This document shows, in pieces, positions 1 through 7,737 of a stretch of 64,000 bases of DNA (position 1 is the first letter of the stretch; every line of letters begins with the position of its first letter). Under the pieces are notes generated by a model that saw only the letters and a program-made list of their open reading frames with translations, was not told where the DNA came from and did not search any database. The position numbers were made by a program, and so were the translations under genes. Source of the DNA: Pollutimonas nitritireducens (GTDB taxonomy: Bacteria; Pseudomonadota; Gammaproteobacteria; Burkholderiales; Burkholderiaceae_B); NCBI RefSeq assembly GCF_002849615.1, contig NZ_PDNV01000014.1, positions 1-64,000 of the forward strand. Reading direction: 5' to 3'.

Positions 1-202
1 CAATTAATAAATCTCTGATTCCTAAGATAGAATTTACTGGGGACATCGGCATTGCTTCCATTAAACGTGTTTCGTCGCAAAAACAAGTCTAATGAATGTC
101 GGCGTCCCCCGTTAATGATGAAGAGCCCGCTGTGGTCGCGTTCCGCTTACGACCCTAAGCGGACACTGGCTTCGCGGCGAATGATCACGAAAGTGTCCGT
201 TC
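1..202. other. Non-coding left edge with nested inverted repeats
   Basis: No convincing gene is seen here. The stretch holds a short hairpin (CCGCTTA at 143-149 pairing with TAAGCGG at 156-162) nested next to a second, wider inverted repeat (CGGACACT at 160-167 pairing with AGTGTCCG at 192-199). The base composition is AT-richer than the rest of the window. It lies just after the 3' end of a leftward gene, so the hairpins could act in transcription termination, or they could be a dispersed-repeat relic; no U-run follows them. Confidence 0.45.
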
Positions 203-784
203 CTAAAAGCTGTTGTTCCGGTGGTTTTCACGTGCGATGCGAAGTTCCTTTGCCTTCTCCAGTTTTTCCAACAGTGCTACTGGAACTGAACTGGGACTCT
301 CATCGTCAAAGATCCAGTCAAAGTATTCCATAACAATTACGACTAATTCGTACATTAAAAAATGGAATGACTTGGTGTCTATAGCGTATTGCGGGCCAAA
401 AAAATATGAATAATATGAGCTTATTTCACGCGGCCCGACGGATACCTTTAGCTTTTCACGCGGTGAAAAATGCTTGCTACCGTTTGCGATACCGCGAATG
501 GCGTGTCTCACTTCCTTTAGATGAGAGTGAGCGTCGGCAATTTTACGTAGTGAATGATTAGGTTTTTCTATAGCGTTGTTGCCTAGCCAGTCGTGATGTA
601 AATGCCATGCCGTCACAAAGAAGTTAAATGCTTCGTATTCCTCAAGTCGCTGCTCTTCCGTATTCTCTGGGCGTTGCCTGAGCAGCAGATCGCGATCATG
701 TTCCAGTTTGCCGAATAAATCACGAGCAGTCGCGAGGCCAAATTTCGCAGTGTTCGGCGCCATATATCTTCCACCATGTGTCAT
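203..784 (-). CDS. Hypothetical protein, 193 aa
   Basis: I do not recognise this protein with certainty. It is soluble-looking, without signal peptide or membrane segments, rich in aromatic residues and histidines in its first half (FNFFVTAWHLHHDWL near residue 53), with a central segment ending NGSKHF near residue 104 and a charged helical C-terminus. The ATG at 784 is preceded by a purine-rich GAGAG at suitable distance; an internal Met at residue 8 is an alternative start. Its neighbour on the same strand carries a HEPN-like motif, so a defence or toxin role is conceivable, but nothing in this protein itself proves that. Its codon use and AT content differ from the genes to the right, which suggests transferred DNA. 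Confidence 0.6.
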   Translation of the reverse strand: MTHGGRYMAPNTAKFGLATARDLFGKLEHDRDLLLRQRPENTEEQRLEEYEAFNFFVTAWHLHHDWLGNNAIEKPNHSLRKIADAHSHLKEVRHAIRGIANGSKHFSPREKLKVSVGPREISSYYSYFFGPQYAIDTKSFHFLMYELVVIVMEYFDWIFDDESPSSVPVALLEKLEKAKELRIARENHRNNSF

Positions 785-932
785 GACATACTCTCATTAG
801 AGCCTACTTCTTGCGCGAAGGCCGCTTCTGGCCGAATGTAGCGAAAGCCACGTGGTCCTTAATGTTGAATTCACCGACCGGGCAAGTGGAGCTTCACCGG
901 TCCGGTGGAATTAGTGGTTACGGGCTTCTCAA

Positions 933-1277
933 TCACAATTCAAATGCTCGAAGATCGGGGTTTATCTGCCGATCCATCGTATGGACCATGTGGCGCAATG
1001 CCTTTGAGTCGGCCTCGAACTTGGCAAGGAAGCCGCCGCAATGACCGCAAGCGCAACATAAGATTGTGGTGTCAGATTCGTTCTTGATGTTCTCAATGCC
1101 CTCTAGTCCAGCCGCCTCACGGAAATAGAGCTCTTTGACTCTTCTTAGTTTCTTTTCGCGCTCCGGCGACTCAAGCTTGTGGGCGAGTTCATTTCGTAAT
1201 GAATTGATTGCGGCAATCAGTTCCCACTCACGCATTGACTCATCATATTTGCTACCGATGATGAACTGTTGCCTCAT
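933..1277 (-). CDS. Small protein with HEPN-like RNxxxH motif
   Basis: A 114-residue protein if translation starts at the ATG at 1277; the frame stays open to 1316, giving 127 residues, so the 5' end is uncertain and the gene may be truncated by a junction. Residues 28-33 (from 1277) read RNELAH, matching the R-N-x3-H motif of HEPN-superfamily RNases. A cysteine-rich segment CCACGHCGG follows near residue 75 and could bind zinc. No membrane segment is seen. An 8-bp inverted repeat lies just upstream. The HEPN assignment rests on this motif alone; the fold and any nuclease activity are inference. It sits immediately before the catabolic island on AT-rich DNA. Confidence 0.5.
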   Translation of the reverse strand: MRQQFIIGSKYDESMREWELIAAINSLRNELAHKLESPEREKKLRRVKELYFREAAGLEGIENIKNESDTTILCCACGHCGGFLAKFEADSKALRHMVHTMDRQINPDLRAFEL

Positions 1278-1288
1278 GTAATGTGTTA

Positions 1289-1309
1289 CCCGTCGGATGG
1301 GCCGACGGG
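1289..1309. repeat. 8-bp perfect inverted repeat
   Basis: CCCGTCGG at 1289-1296 and CCGACGGG at 1302-1309 form a perfect 8-bp stem with a 5-base loop. It lies 12 bases upstream of the leftward small gene and 58 bases before the IclR start. It could be an operator or the edge of a recombination junction; no T-run follows on either strand, so it is not a standard terminator. Confidence 0.5.
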
Positions 1310-1366
1310 AGCCCATCTCGAGCGCCTGGGTGTCAAATCAGATTTAACCATGTGGCATTGAACAGA

Positions 1367-2139
1367 ATGACAACCGAACCGTCGGAAAAACTTGTTGGGG
1401 CGCTGGTGGGTGGCCTTCGTGTGCTTCGTTATCTGAGCGCGTCGGTAGCGCCGGTTGGCGTGACGAGGGTGGCTCGCGATCTCCAGTTGAATTCCAGCAC
1501 TTGTTACAACCTGTTGAAGACTCTCGTGCACGAAGGTTACGTCAATTTCGACGAGGGACTAAAACCTACACCGTCGCCCTTGGCCTGGTTGAATTGGCCA
1601 AGAGGGTGCTTGAGCAGGCGTCGTATGTGAGGCTGGTTCATCCGCTGCTGGAAGGAATCGCCCAACGTCACCGCGTCACCGCGACCTTGTGGCAACGGAC
1701 GCGAAGCGAAAGAGTCGTACTGGTGGATCGCGCCGACAACGATAGCTCCATACGCGTGCACATGAGCGTGGGACAGCGATTGCCCATGTATATTGCAGCG
1801 CTGGGTCGTTGTATGGCTGCCAACTCAGGGCTCTCAAAGAACGAACTGAAAAAGAGGTTTGAGGAACTGCGGTGGGATGACAAGCCATCATTCGAAGAAT
1901 ACATGGTCGGTGTGGAGGAGGCGGCGAAAAAAGGCTATGCCACGGACTCCGGAAACTACGTCAAGGGCGTCAGTACGGTTTCCGCCGCCGTGCGAAATGA
2001 ATTCGGGCAACCGGTCATGGCGATCAGCGCCGTCGGTTTTAGCGCTCAATTCACGGGGCCCGCGCTCCTCGCGCTGGGTGAAGACCTGCGCGACCGGGCG
2101 GCCGAAGTGACCCAGGCTCTGTCTGGAGGGCGATCCTGA
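1367..2139 (+). pseudogene. IclR-family regulator, frameshifted
   Basis: The N-terminal winged-helix region (GGLRVLRYLSAS, then VARDLQLNSSTCYNLLKTL) is read in one frame from the ATG at 1367, and the whole effector-binding domain (VTATLWQRTRSERVVLVDRA through VSTVSAAVRNEFGQPVMAISAVG) in the +1 frame up to the stop at 2139. The two halves join cleanly at about 1556-1558, where GAC GAG GG|ACT AAA would need one extra G; this is a run of three Gs, so a one-base deletion or a sequencing error are both possible. The restored protein would be about 257 residues, normal for the family. It stands just upstream of, and in the same direction as, the catabolic operon, so it was or is its likely local regulator. 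If the shift is real, the DNA-binding and sensing halves are separated. Confidence 0.85.
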
Positions 2140-2442
2140 TTCGCTCGCATATGACACCACCTTGAAATAACGCCTCCCCTCAGTGCGTCACCTTGCGGAC
2201 GATCTGGCTGTCTGTTCTCCTCGACCGGTTCATCGTCAATCAGGCTATTCAGGACAAAGCACCTGAGGCCGTCACGGCTAAAGGATTACCCTAGTACACA
2301 AAAATTTTCAGGTAATTTGTTTGACATGCCAACGGCTAGGTTCTAGTATAAATATGAACCGTGCTTCATGATTCGTAATTCATAATAAATGTGCCTCGCT
2401 TCGATCTTTGCGGCACACAAATGAACGAGACAATATCCGCTT
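2140..2442. other. Intergenic region upstream of the catabolic operon
   Basis: No gene is seen. The left half is featureless. The right half holds a good sigma-70-like promoter (separate entry) and a long AT-rich leader of roughly 90 bases with imperfect dyad symmetry around 2368-2385 (ATGATTCGTAATTCAT), which could be an operator. This is the natural place for IclR control of the following genes. Confidence 0.5.
2321..2349 (+). promoter_or_regulatory. Candidate sigma-70 promoter of the catabolic operon
   Basis: A perfect -35 TTGACA at 2321-2326 is followed after 17 bases by TAGTAT at 2344-2349, with TATAAA overlapping just after. It is about 90 bases before the first structural gene, the ene-reductase at 2443. 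Confidence 0.55.
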
Positions 2443-3618
2443 ATGTTAGTGCTCAAAGACTCTGATTCAAAAACAGTCGATACCGCCGAAAAGCCAGCCT
2501 TGCTCCAACCGTTCACAATGCGCAGTGTTGTACTGAAGAACCGGATCATGGTTTCGCCCATGTCCATGTACAGCACGGAGAACGGTTGCGTTAGGGATTT
2601 CCATCTTGTGCACTTGGGCCGTTTCGCTCTCGGCGGTGCCGCCATGGTCATGATGGAAGCCACGGCTGTTACGGAAACCGGGCGGGGAACTCATGGTTGC
2701 ACGGGCATATGGACGGACGAACAGCTTCCCGGCCTGAAACGTATAACGGAATTTTTGCGTACACACGGCAGTGTGGCGGGCATCCAGTTAGGCCATAGCG
2801 GTCCCAAGGGGGCATCGCAGCGGCCGTGGCACGGTTTTGGAACGATCGATGAAAGCGACGCGAGTTTGCGCGGCGAGCTTCCGTGGGCTCTGGTTTCATC
2901 AACAGATCAGCCATTTGACCAAGGATGGCAAGTGCCTGCCGCGTTGTCAGCAGCGGATATGGACGCACTGGTCGAGGACTTCCGCGCGGCGGCAAGTCGC
3001 GCCGCCAAGGCAGGTTTCCAAGTTATCGAGCTTCACTGCGCTCACGGTTATCTCCTGCATTCGTTCTTGTCCCCATTGGTGAATACTCGCGATGATGAAT
3101 ATGGAGGATCCCTCCAGAATCGCATGCGCTTTCCCTTGCGGGTTTTCGACGCCGTCCGGGCAGCCTTTCCTTCCGAGCTGCCCGTCATGGTCCGTATCTC
3201 GGCCGTTGACGGTATCGATGTCGGTTGGTCGATCGAAGATTCCATCAAATTCGCCGCCGAGTTGGCCGACCATGGTGCTGATGCAATCGCCTGTTCGTCG
3301 GGTGGCGTACGGCTGGAGAGAGGTCAGGTGCTCGTCTCGCGCAACCCTGGATTCCAGGTGCCGTTTGCCAATGAACTGCGGAACAAGGCAGGCATTCCTA
3401 CTGTTGCAGTCGGCATGCTATTAAGCGCGCAACAAGCGAACGAAATCGTAAAACAGGGGAAAGCCGATTTGGTCGCTCTTGGTCGAGAAATGCTTGCAAA
3501 CCCCAACTGGGCGGCGCAGGCAGCAGTGGACCTTAAAGGTGAATCAGGTTGGGATGACTGGCCGGAAGTTTTTGGTTGGTGGTTGAAACGTCGTGCACGT
3601 CAGCTGGCGCGGCGCTAG
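2443..3618 (+). CDS. Old Yellow Enzyme-family NADH:flavin oxidoreductase
   Basis: A 391-residue single-domain FMN TIM barrel of the OYE family, closest in pattern to the YqjM / xenobiotic-reductase class; there is no C-terminal FeS/FAD domain, so it is not a 2,4-dienoyl-CoA reductase of the FadH type. Members reduce the C=C bond of alpha,beta-unsaturated carbonyls with NAD(P)H. The substrate-binding His-x-x-His-x-Tyr set is present (HCAHGYLLHSFLSP near residue 200), as is the DEYGGSLQNR loop. In the N-terminal motif SPMSMYS (residues 38-44) Ser41 replaces the Cys that tunes flavin potential in YqjM; Tyr43 is kept. It is the first structural gene of the island, followed by an EthD gene. Its likely role is reduction of an enone in the pathway substrate or an intermediate; the substrate is unknown. 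Confidence 0.9.
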   Translation: MLVLKDSDSKTVDTAEKPALLQPFTMRSVVLKNRIMVSPMSMYSTENGCVRDFHLVHLGRFALGGAAMVMMEATAVTETGRGTHGCTGIWTDEQLPGLKRITEFLRTHGSVAGIQLGHSGPKGASQRPWHGFGTIDESDASLRGELPWALVSSTDQPFDQGWQVPAALSAADMDALVEDFRAAASRAAKAGFQVIELHCAHGYLLHSFLSPLVNTRDDEYGGSLQNRMRFPLRVFDAVRAAFPSELPVMVRISAVDGIDVGWSIEDSIKFAAELADHGADAIACSSGGVRLERGQVLVSRNPGFQVPFANELRNKAGIPTVAVGMLLSAQQANEIVKQGKADLVALGREMLANPNWAAQAAVDLKGESGWDDWPEVFGWWLKRRARQLARR

Positions 3619-3728
3619 TTAACTACGCACGGCGGGCTGGCGCGCTAGCGTGCGTCACTAGTAAATGGGGAAGACGACAGAGACACCGTCGGCCCTTTGG
3701 TTCTTGAACGGAAGAAGGGATCAGCTAA

Positions 3729-4400
3729 ATGAACAAGATCGTGTCGTTGGTCAAACGCCAAGCCGGACTGTCGGTTGCAGAATTCCAGCGTTATTGGCAG
3801 GAAACACACGCACCGATAGCGGCGCAGCTGCCCGGCTTGAAGCGATACTCCTTATCGCTGCCGCTTGCGCAGGGCTACAGGAAAGGCGAGTTGCTCTTTG
3901 ACGGGATGAGCGAAATGTGGTTCGACTCGTACCCAGCCTACCTTGGTGCGCTAGGTTCGCCCGACGCAGTTGCAATGGCCCATGATCAAGGTAACTTCAT
4001 GGACAGAAACGCCACAGTCATCATGCCCGTAGATATACACGTCATTAAGGACGGGGCTATTCCCGCCGATGCAGTTAAGAATATAGAGTTTGTGAACCAG
4101 CGACCTGGCATGGATCGTGATGCGTTCCGTCATCATTGGCGCGAGATTCATGGACCTATCGCTTCAAAAATCGAGGCAGTGCAACGCTACGAGCAGAACC
4201 ACCTTAGTTTGGAGGAGTACGCGCGCGATTCTCGGCCTCGTTTTGATGGCTTGGCGATTACATGGTTCGATTCGACGGCAGCCATGCGCCAGGGCGCAAC
4301 CACCCCCGAATACGCAGTTACGCGAGCCGACGAGCCCAACTTTCTTCCGGACGGCCACCTTCCCATCATTATTACCAAAGAAGTCGTTGTAATTTCGTAG
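3729..4400 (+). CDS. Tandem EthD-domain protein
   Basis: A 223-residue protein made of two EthD (dimeric alpha/beta-barrel) repeats. The first spans about residues 1-110 (FQRYWQETHAPIAAQLPGLKRY) and the second about 115-223 (FRHHWREIHGPIASKIEAVQRY); each carries the FxxxWxxxHxP/GP-Ixx signature. EthD-type proteins occur with oxidative and ring-modifying catabolic enzymes and usually act as small decarboxylases, isomerases or cyclases, but many have no proven reaction. There is no signal peptide, so it should be cytoplasmic. The tandem arrangement makes an internal pseudo-dimer likely. It lies 110 bp after the ene-reductase and is probably cotranscribed; a short hairpin separates it from the importer genes. 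Confidence 0.85.
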   Translation: MNKIVSLVKRQAGLSVAEFQRYWQETHAPIAAQLPGLKRYSLSLPLAQGYRKGELLFDGMSEMWFDSYPAYLGALGSPDAVAMAHDQGNFMDRNATVIMPVDIHVIKDGAIPADAVKNIEFVNQRPGMDRDAFRHHWREIHGPIASKIEAVQRYEQNHLSLEEYARDSRPRFDGLAITWFDSTAAMRQGATTPEYAVTRADEPNFLPDGHLPIIITKEVVVIS

Positions 4401-4420
4401 TGTGCATTCCAAGCCTTTGA

Positions 4421-4444
4421 CCGCCTGAAGGCGGCATCTTTTCC
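4421..4444 (+). terminator. Weak hairpin after the EthD gene
   Basis: CCGCC at 4421-4425 pairs with GGCGG at 4430-4434 around a TGAA tetraloop, followed by CATCTTTTCCC. The short stem and interrupted T-run suggest partial termination or attenuation between the EthD gene and the ABC importer rather than a full stop. Confidence 0.4.
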
Positions 4445-4466
4445 CTAAGAATTCAGGAGACAGAAC

Positions 4467-5747
4467 ATGACTAAGAAAGTAGGAGTGAAAACCGAAGCTG
4501 AGCAGACACGACGCCAGCTTCTGATAGGCGGCGCCGCACTGGGCGCGACTACCCTCTTGGGCTTTCCCTCTATTTTGCGGGCGCAGACCAATCAGGCGAT
4601 CAAAATCGGTGTGCCAACCATATTGTCAGGAAGGGTGGCGCAGCTGGGAATTTCATCTCGCAATGCCATTAACCTTTCATTCGACAAGTTCAACAAAGCC
4701 GGTGGCCTTAATGGCCGCCAGGTCGAACTGATTTTCCGCGATTCAAAGGGTAAACCGGAAGAAGCCGCGCGCCTGGCACGCGACATGATCAACACGGACG
4801 GATGCGACATTATTCTTGATGCCGAAGCTTCGACAACGGCATTTGCCGTCCATGAAGTCGTACGTGATCTCGGGACGCCTTGCGTTCACACGAACAGTGA
4901 AACGTCGTCGCTGACTGCTGATCCCAAACTTCGTATTCCCAATGCCGTGCGGGTTTGCCGTCAAGGCGCTCACGATACGATCGCCGGTGGTTTCTATGCT
5001 GCCAAGGTCGCCAAAGACAAGGGGCTCAAGACCTGGGCTACCGTGTCTCCCGATTATGCGTATGGTCGCGACATGGTTCAGCAGTTCGTTAAGTACTTGA
5101 AAAAATTCAACGACCAAGCCGAGGTCAAAGCCGAAATTTGGCCCAAAGTCTTCCAGCCCGACTACACCGAAGTTATTACACGTGTGCTTAAGGAAAAGCC
5201 CGACGCTCTGTTCACTGCGTTGTGGGGCGGTGATTTAGTGGCATTCATTGACCAAGCCAACCTATATGGTCTGTTCAAGAACATCGAGCTTTTTGCCATC
5301 AACCTGGGCGACTACACCACGCTCACGGCCTTGACCAAACTGCCGGTGGGTGCGCACTCTGGTAATCGCTATCTGGCGAACTTCCCGGATACGCCCGAGA
5401 ACCAGGCTTGGGCCGACGAGTACTCCAAACTCTACAAGGATCTGCCCACCAATTGGTCGTGGCAGTCGGCTGCGGGTGCTGACTATCTGATCCAAGCGAT
5501 GCGACAGACCAATTCGGTCGACGGCAAGAAGCTGTCCGAAGCGCTCATCGGTATGACCATGGATTCTCCGTTTGGCGCCAACGGCAAGCTCACCATCCGT
5601 GCGGAAGATCACACTTTGGTCAACTACGCTATTGGTTGGGGTCCGCTCATCGCTAAAGCGCCTTACATCAGCGATATGACGGCCGTTGACTGGGATGTGA
5701 TTACTGAACTCGAGACGGAGTGGAAAAAGGAAATGGGCTACATCTGA
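4467..5747 (+). CDS. ABC transporter substrate-binding protein, branched-chain amino acid type
   Basis: A 426-residue periplasmic binding protein of the Peripla_BP_6 / LivK-like class. The N-terminus has a twin-arginine-like signal (RRQLLIGGAALGATTLLG, cleavage after SILRAQ near residue 39), so it probably crosses the membrane folded by the Tat route. The mature part begins with IKIGVPTILSGRVAQLG, typical of the type I fold. The ATG at 4467 has a good AGGAG eight bases upstream. It starts a complete importer: two permeases and two ATPases follow. In Burkholderiales such binding proteins take up aromatic or short-chain carboxylates as often as amino acids; its place in the island makes the pathway substrate the likely ligand. 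A stem-loop follows the stop codon. Confidence 0.93.
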   Translation: MTKKVGVKTEAEQTRRQLLIGGAALGATTLLGFPSILRAQTNQAIKIGVPTILSGRVAQLGISSRNAINLSFDKFNKAGGLNGRQVELIFRDSKGKPEEAARLARDMINTDGCDIILDAEASTTAFAVHEVVRDLGTPCVHTNSETSSLTADPKLRIPNAVRVCRQGAHDTIAGGFYAAKVAKDKGLKTWATVSPDYAYGRDMVQQFVKYLKKFNDQAEVKAEIWPKVFQPDYTEVITRVLKEKPDALFTALWGGDLVAFIDQANLYGLFKNIELFAINLGDYTTLTALTKLPVGAHSGNRYLANFPDTPENQAWADEYSKLYKDLPTNWSWQSAAGADYLIQAMRQTNSVDGKKLSEALIGMTMDSPFGANGKLTIRAEDHTLVNYAIGWGPLIAKAPYISDMTAVDWDVITELETEWKKEMGYI

Positions 5748-5770
5748 TCGCTTGATTAGCGTATCTCGTG

Positions 5771-5800
5771 TTGGAGCATCTGCCTTCGTGCAGATGCCAA
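5771..5800 (+). other. Intercistronic stem-loop after the binding-protein gene
   Basis: TTGGAGCATCTGC (5771-5783) pairs with GCAGATGCCAA (5790-5800) with one bulged A. No T-run follows, so it is not a standard terminator. Such hairpins after binding-protein genes commonly protect the upstream mRNA from 3' decay and give more binding protein than permease. Confidence 0.55.
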
Positions 5801-5824
5801 CGATTCTTTATTGGAGACCACACC

Positions 5825-6727
5825 GTGGACCTTGGTGAGTTATTAGGCTGTGTATCGTCGGCCTCATGTGTAATGGCCCAGACGACCAACGGGTTGATCG
5901 TAGGCATGCTGCTGTTTCTTGTTGCGTCCGGTTTGTCCCTGATATTTGGCGTGTTGAAAGTAATCAATTTTACGCACGGCTCACTTTATATGATGGGTGC
6001 GTTCGCCTCGTTGTATGTTTATCGTCTGACCGACAACTATTTCTATGCAGTTATCGGTGGCACTGCGGCTATAGCGCTGTTCGGCGTGCTGCTCGAACGT
6101 TTATTCATCAGTCGCGTATATAAAAGCGACATCCTGATGCAGTTGTTGGTGTGCTACGCCTGGATATTAATCCTTGATGACTTCGTGACCATTGTTTTCG
6201 GCGCTGAGTTCCAGTCGCTTGGAATGCCTGAAACCTTTGCTGTTCCACCCGTTTTCGTCTTCGATACACCCGTTCCGCCTTTTTACATTTTTTTAATTAC
6301 GATCAGCTTCGCCGTAGCAGTCGGCGTTTGGCTTTTCATGGAGAAAAGCGCGTTCGGTCGGAAGGTGCGCGCTGCCGCTGCGAACAGTTCCATGACGTCG
6401 GTATTGGGCATTAACACCACGGCTTTGTACGCCATTGTGTTCGCCGTGGGTGCAGCCCTTGCCGGCTTTGCCGGTGCATTGGCGGCACCTGTGCGATCCC
6501 TTACCTCTGGCATGGGGTTTTCGATCCTGATCGAATCGTTCATTGTGACAGTAATAGGCGGTCTTGGATCCATCATCGGTGCACTGGTTGCAGGCATTTT
6601 GATCGGCTTGGTGCGCTCCTTCGGCAGCGTGGGTTTTCCCTTGTTTGTGGACGGTCTGGTGTTTCTGATGATGGCTGTCGTATTGGTTATCTGGCCTAAC
6701 GGACTTTTCGGCAAGAGGGGGACATGA
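5825..6727 (+). CDS. ABC transporter permease, LivH type
   Basis: A 300-residue integral membrane permease with the LivH pattern: many hydrophobic segments, the FGVLKVINFTHGSLYMMGA segment early in the protein and a C-terminal WPNGLFGKRG end. I chose the GTG at 5825 because GGAG lies eight bases upstream and family members begin just before TTNGLIVGMLLF; the longer frame from 5768 would overlap the stem-loop and add an unlikely Cys-rich extension. The stop overlaps the next start (ATGA at 6724). It forms the inner-membrane channel with the following LivM-type permease. Confidence 0.92.
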   Translation: MDLGELLGCVSSASCVMAQTTNGLIVGMLLFLVASGLSLIFGVLKVINFTHGSLYMMGAFASLYVYRLTDNYFYAVIGGTAAIALFGVLLERLFISRVYKSDILMQLLVCYAWILILDDFVTIVFGAEFQSLGMPETFAVPPVFVFDTPVPPFYIFLITISFAVAVGVWLFMEKSAFGRKVRAAAANSSMTSVLGINTTALYAIVFAVGAALAGFAGALAAPVRSLTSGMGFSILIESFIVTVIGGLGSIIGALVAGILIGLVRSFGSVGFPLFVDGLVFLMMAVVLVIWPNGLFGKRGT

Positions 6728-7737
6728 TGAAGCAGTTACCAGATTCAGCAGTAACTCTACTTTGGGTTGTGTTCGGCTTTGTCGTAGTAGGAGGCTTGAC
6801 CGCATTGACTGGCTCGCGAATGGTTGCTGACATCATTATTCACGTGTCGATCCTGGGTTTATTTGCCGTGTCGTTGAACATTCTCGTCGGATACACCGGA
6901 CTGGTGTCGTTTGGCCATGCCATGTTCTTTGCATCGGGTGCTTACGGTTTTGGACTGATGATGCAGTCGGGCGGGTTTTCTATACCTTTTGCGTTGGTCT
7001 TGTCCATGTTGATTTCGGCGGCCATTTCACTGGTTGTAGGCTACATCTGCCTGAAAACCCGTGAAATTTATTTCGCCTTTCTCACACTGGCTATACAAAT
7101 GCTTTTCTACAGCAGCTTGCTCAGTTGGGTGGATTTGACCGGTGGAGACCAGGGGCTGACCGGTGGGTTTGACAAGCCGGCTTTCATGGGAATCGATCTG
7201 GGCAATCAGAACCACCTGTTCCTGTTCATCCTGTTTGTGTCGATAGTTTCGCTGGGCGTGTTGTGGCATATCACCAAAACACCGTTCGGCTATACGCTGC
7301 GCATGATACGGGACAATGCCACCCGGGTCGAAGCGTTTGGTCTGAATGTGAATCGCTACCGTCTTGCCGCGTTTGTTATCGCCTCGAGCGCGGCCAGTGT
7401 GGCCGGCGCGCTGATGTGCGTATACGTTTCGGCGGCTTATCCCAACTTCGGCTACTGGACCATGTCTGGCGAGGCCATTTTCATGATCATGCTGGGGGGG
7501 CTGAATTCCTTCCTTGGTCCCTTGGTCGGCGCAGCGATTCTTACTCTGCTTAACCACTGGATAACGGCTTACACCGAGCTTTATGGTCTGGTACTGGGGA
7601 CCATCATTTTGATCTATGTGCTGGTTCTCCGCCAGGGCTTGCTTGATATGGTCCTTGGAAAGTGGCGCGTAAGACAATCTCGACTCCGAACATCAGAACT
7701 GCCAATCAGCGCAGTGAAAAGCGAGACATACAAATGA
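6724..7737 (+). CDS. ABC transporter permease, LivM type
   Basis: A 337-residue membrane permease partnering the preceding LivH-type subunit. It shows the LivM signature near the N-terminus (SLNILVGYTGLVSFGHAMFFASGAYGF) and the cytoplasmic loop for ATPase contact (FGYTLRMIRDNATRVEAFGLNVNRYRL). Translation is coupled to both neighbours: its ATG overlaps the upstream stop and its TGA overlaps the start of the following SDR gene. A second ATG three bases in is equally usable. Confidence 0.92.
   Translation: MMKQLPDSAVTLLWVVFGFVVVGGLTALTGSRMVADIIIHVSILGLFAVSLNILVGYTGLVSFGHAMFFASGAYGFGLMMQSGGFSIPFALVLSMLISAAISLVVGYICLKTREIYFAFLTLAIQMLFYSSLLSWVDLTGGDQGLTGGFDKPAFMGIDLGNQNHLFLFILFVSIVSLGVLWHITKTPFGYTLRMIRDNATRVEAFGLNVNRYRLAAFVIASSAASVAGALMCVYVSAAYPNFGYWTMSGEAIFMIMLGGLNSFLGPLVGAAILTLLNHWITAYTELYGLVLGTIILIYVLVLRQGLLDMVLGKWRVRQSRLRTSELPISAVKSETYK

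Noticed and set aside
3615-3663. Inverted repeat between the ene-reductase and EthD genes
   Set aside because: The arms (CTAGT...CGCACG against CGTGCG...ACTAG) are interrupted and lack a T-run; too weak to call a terminator.
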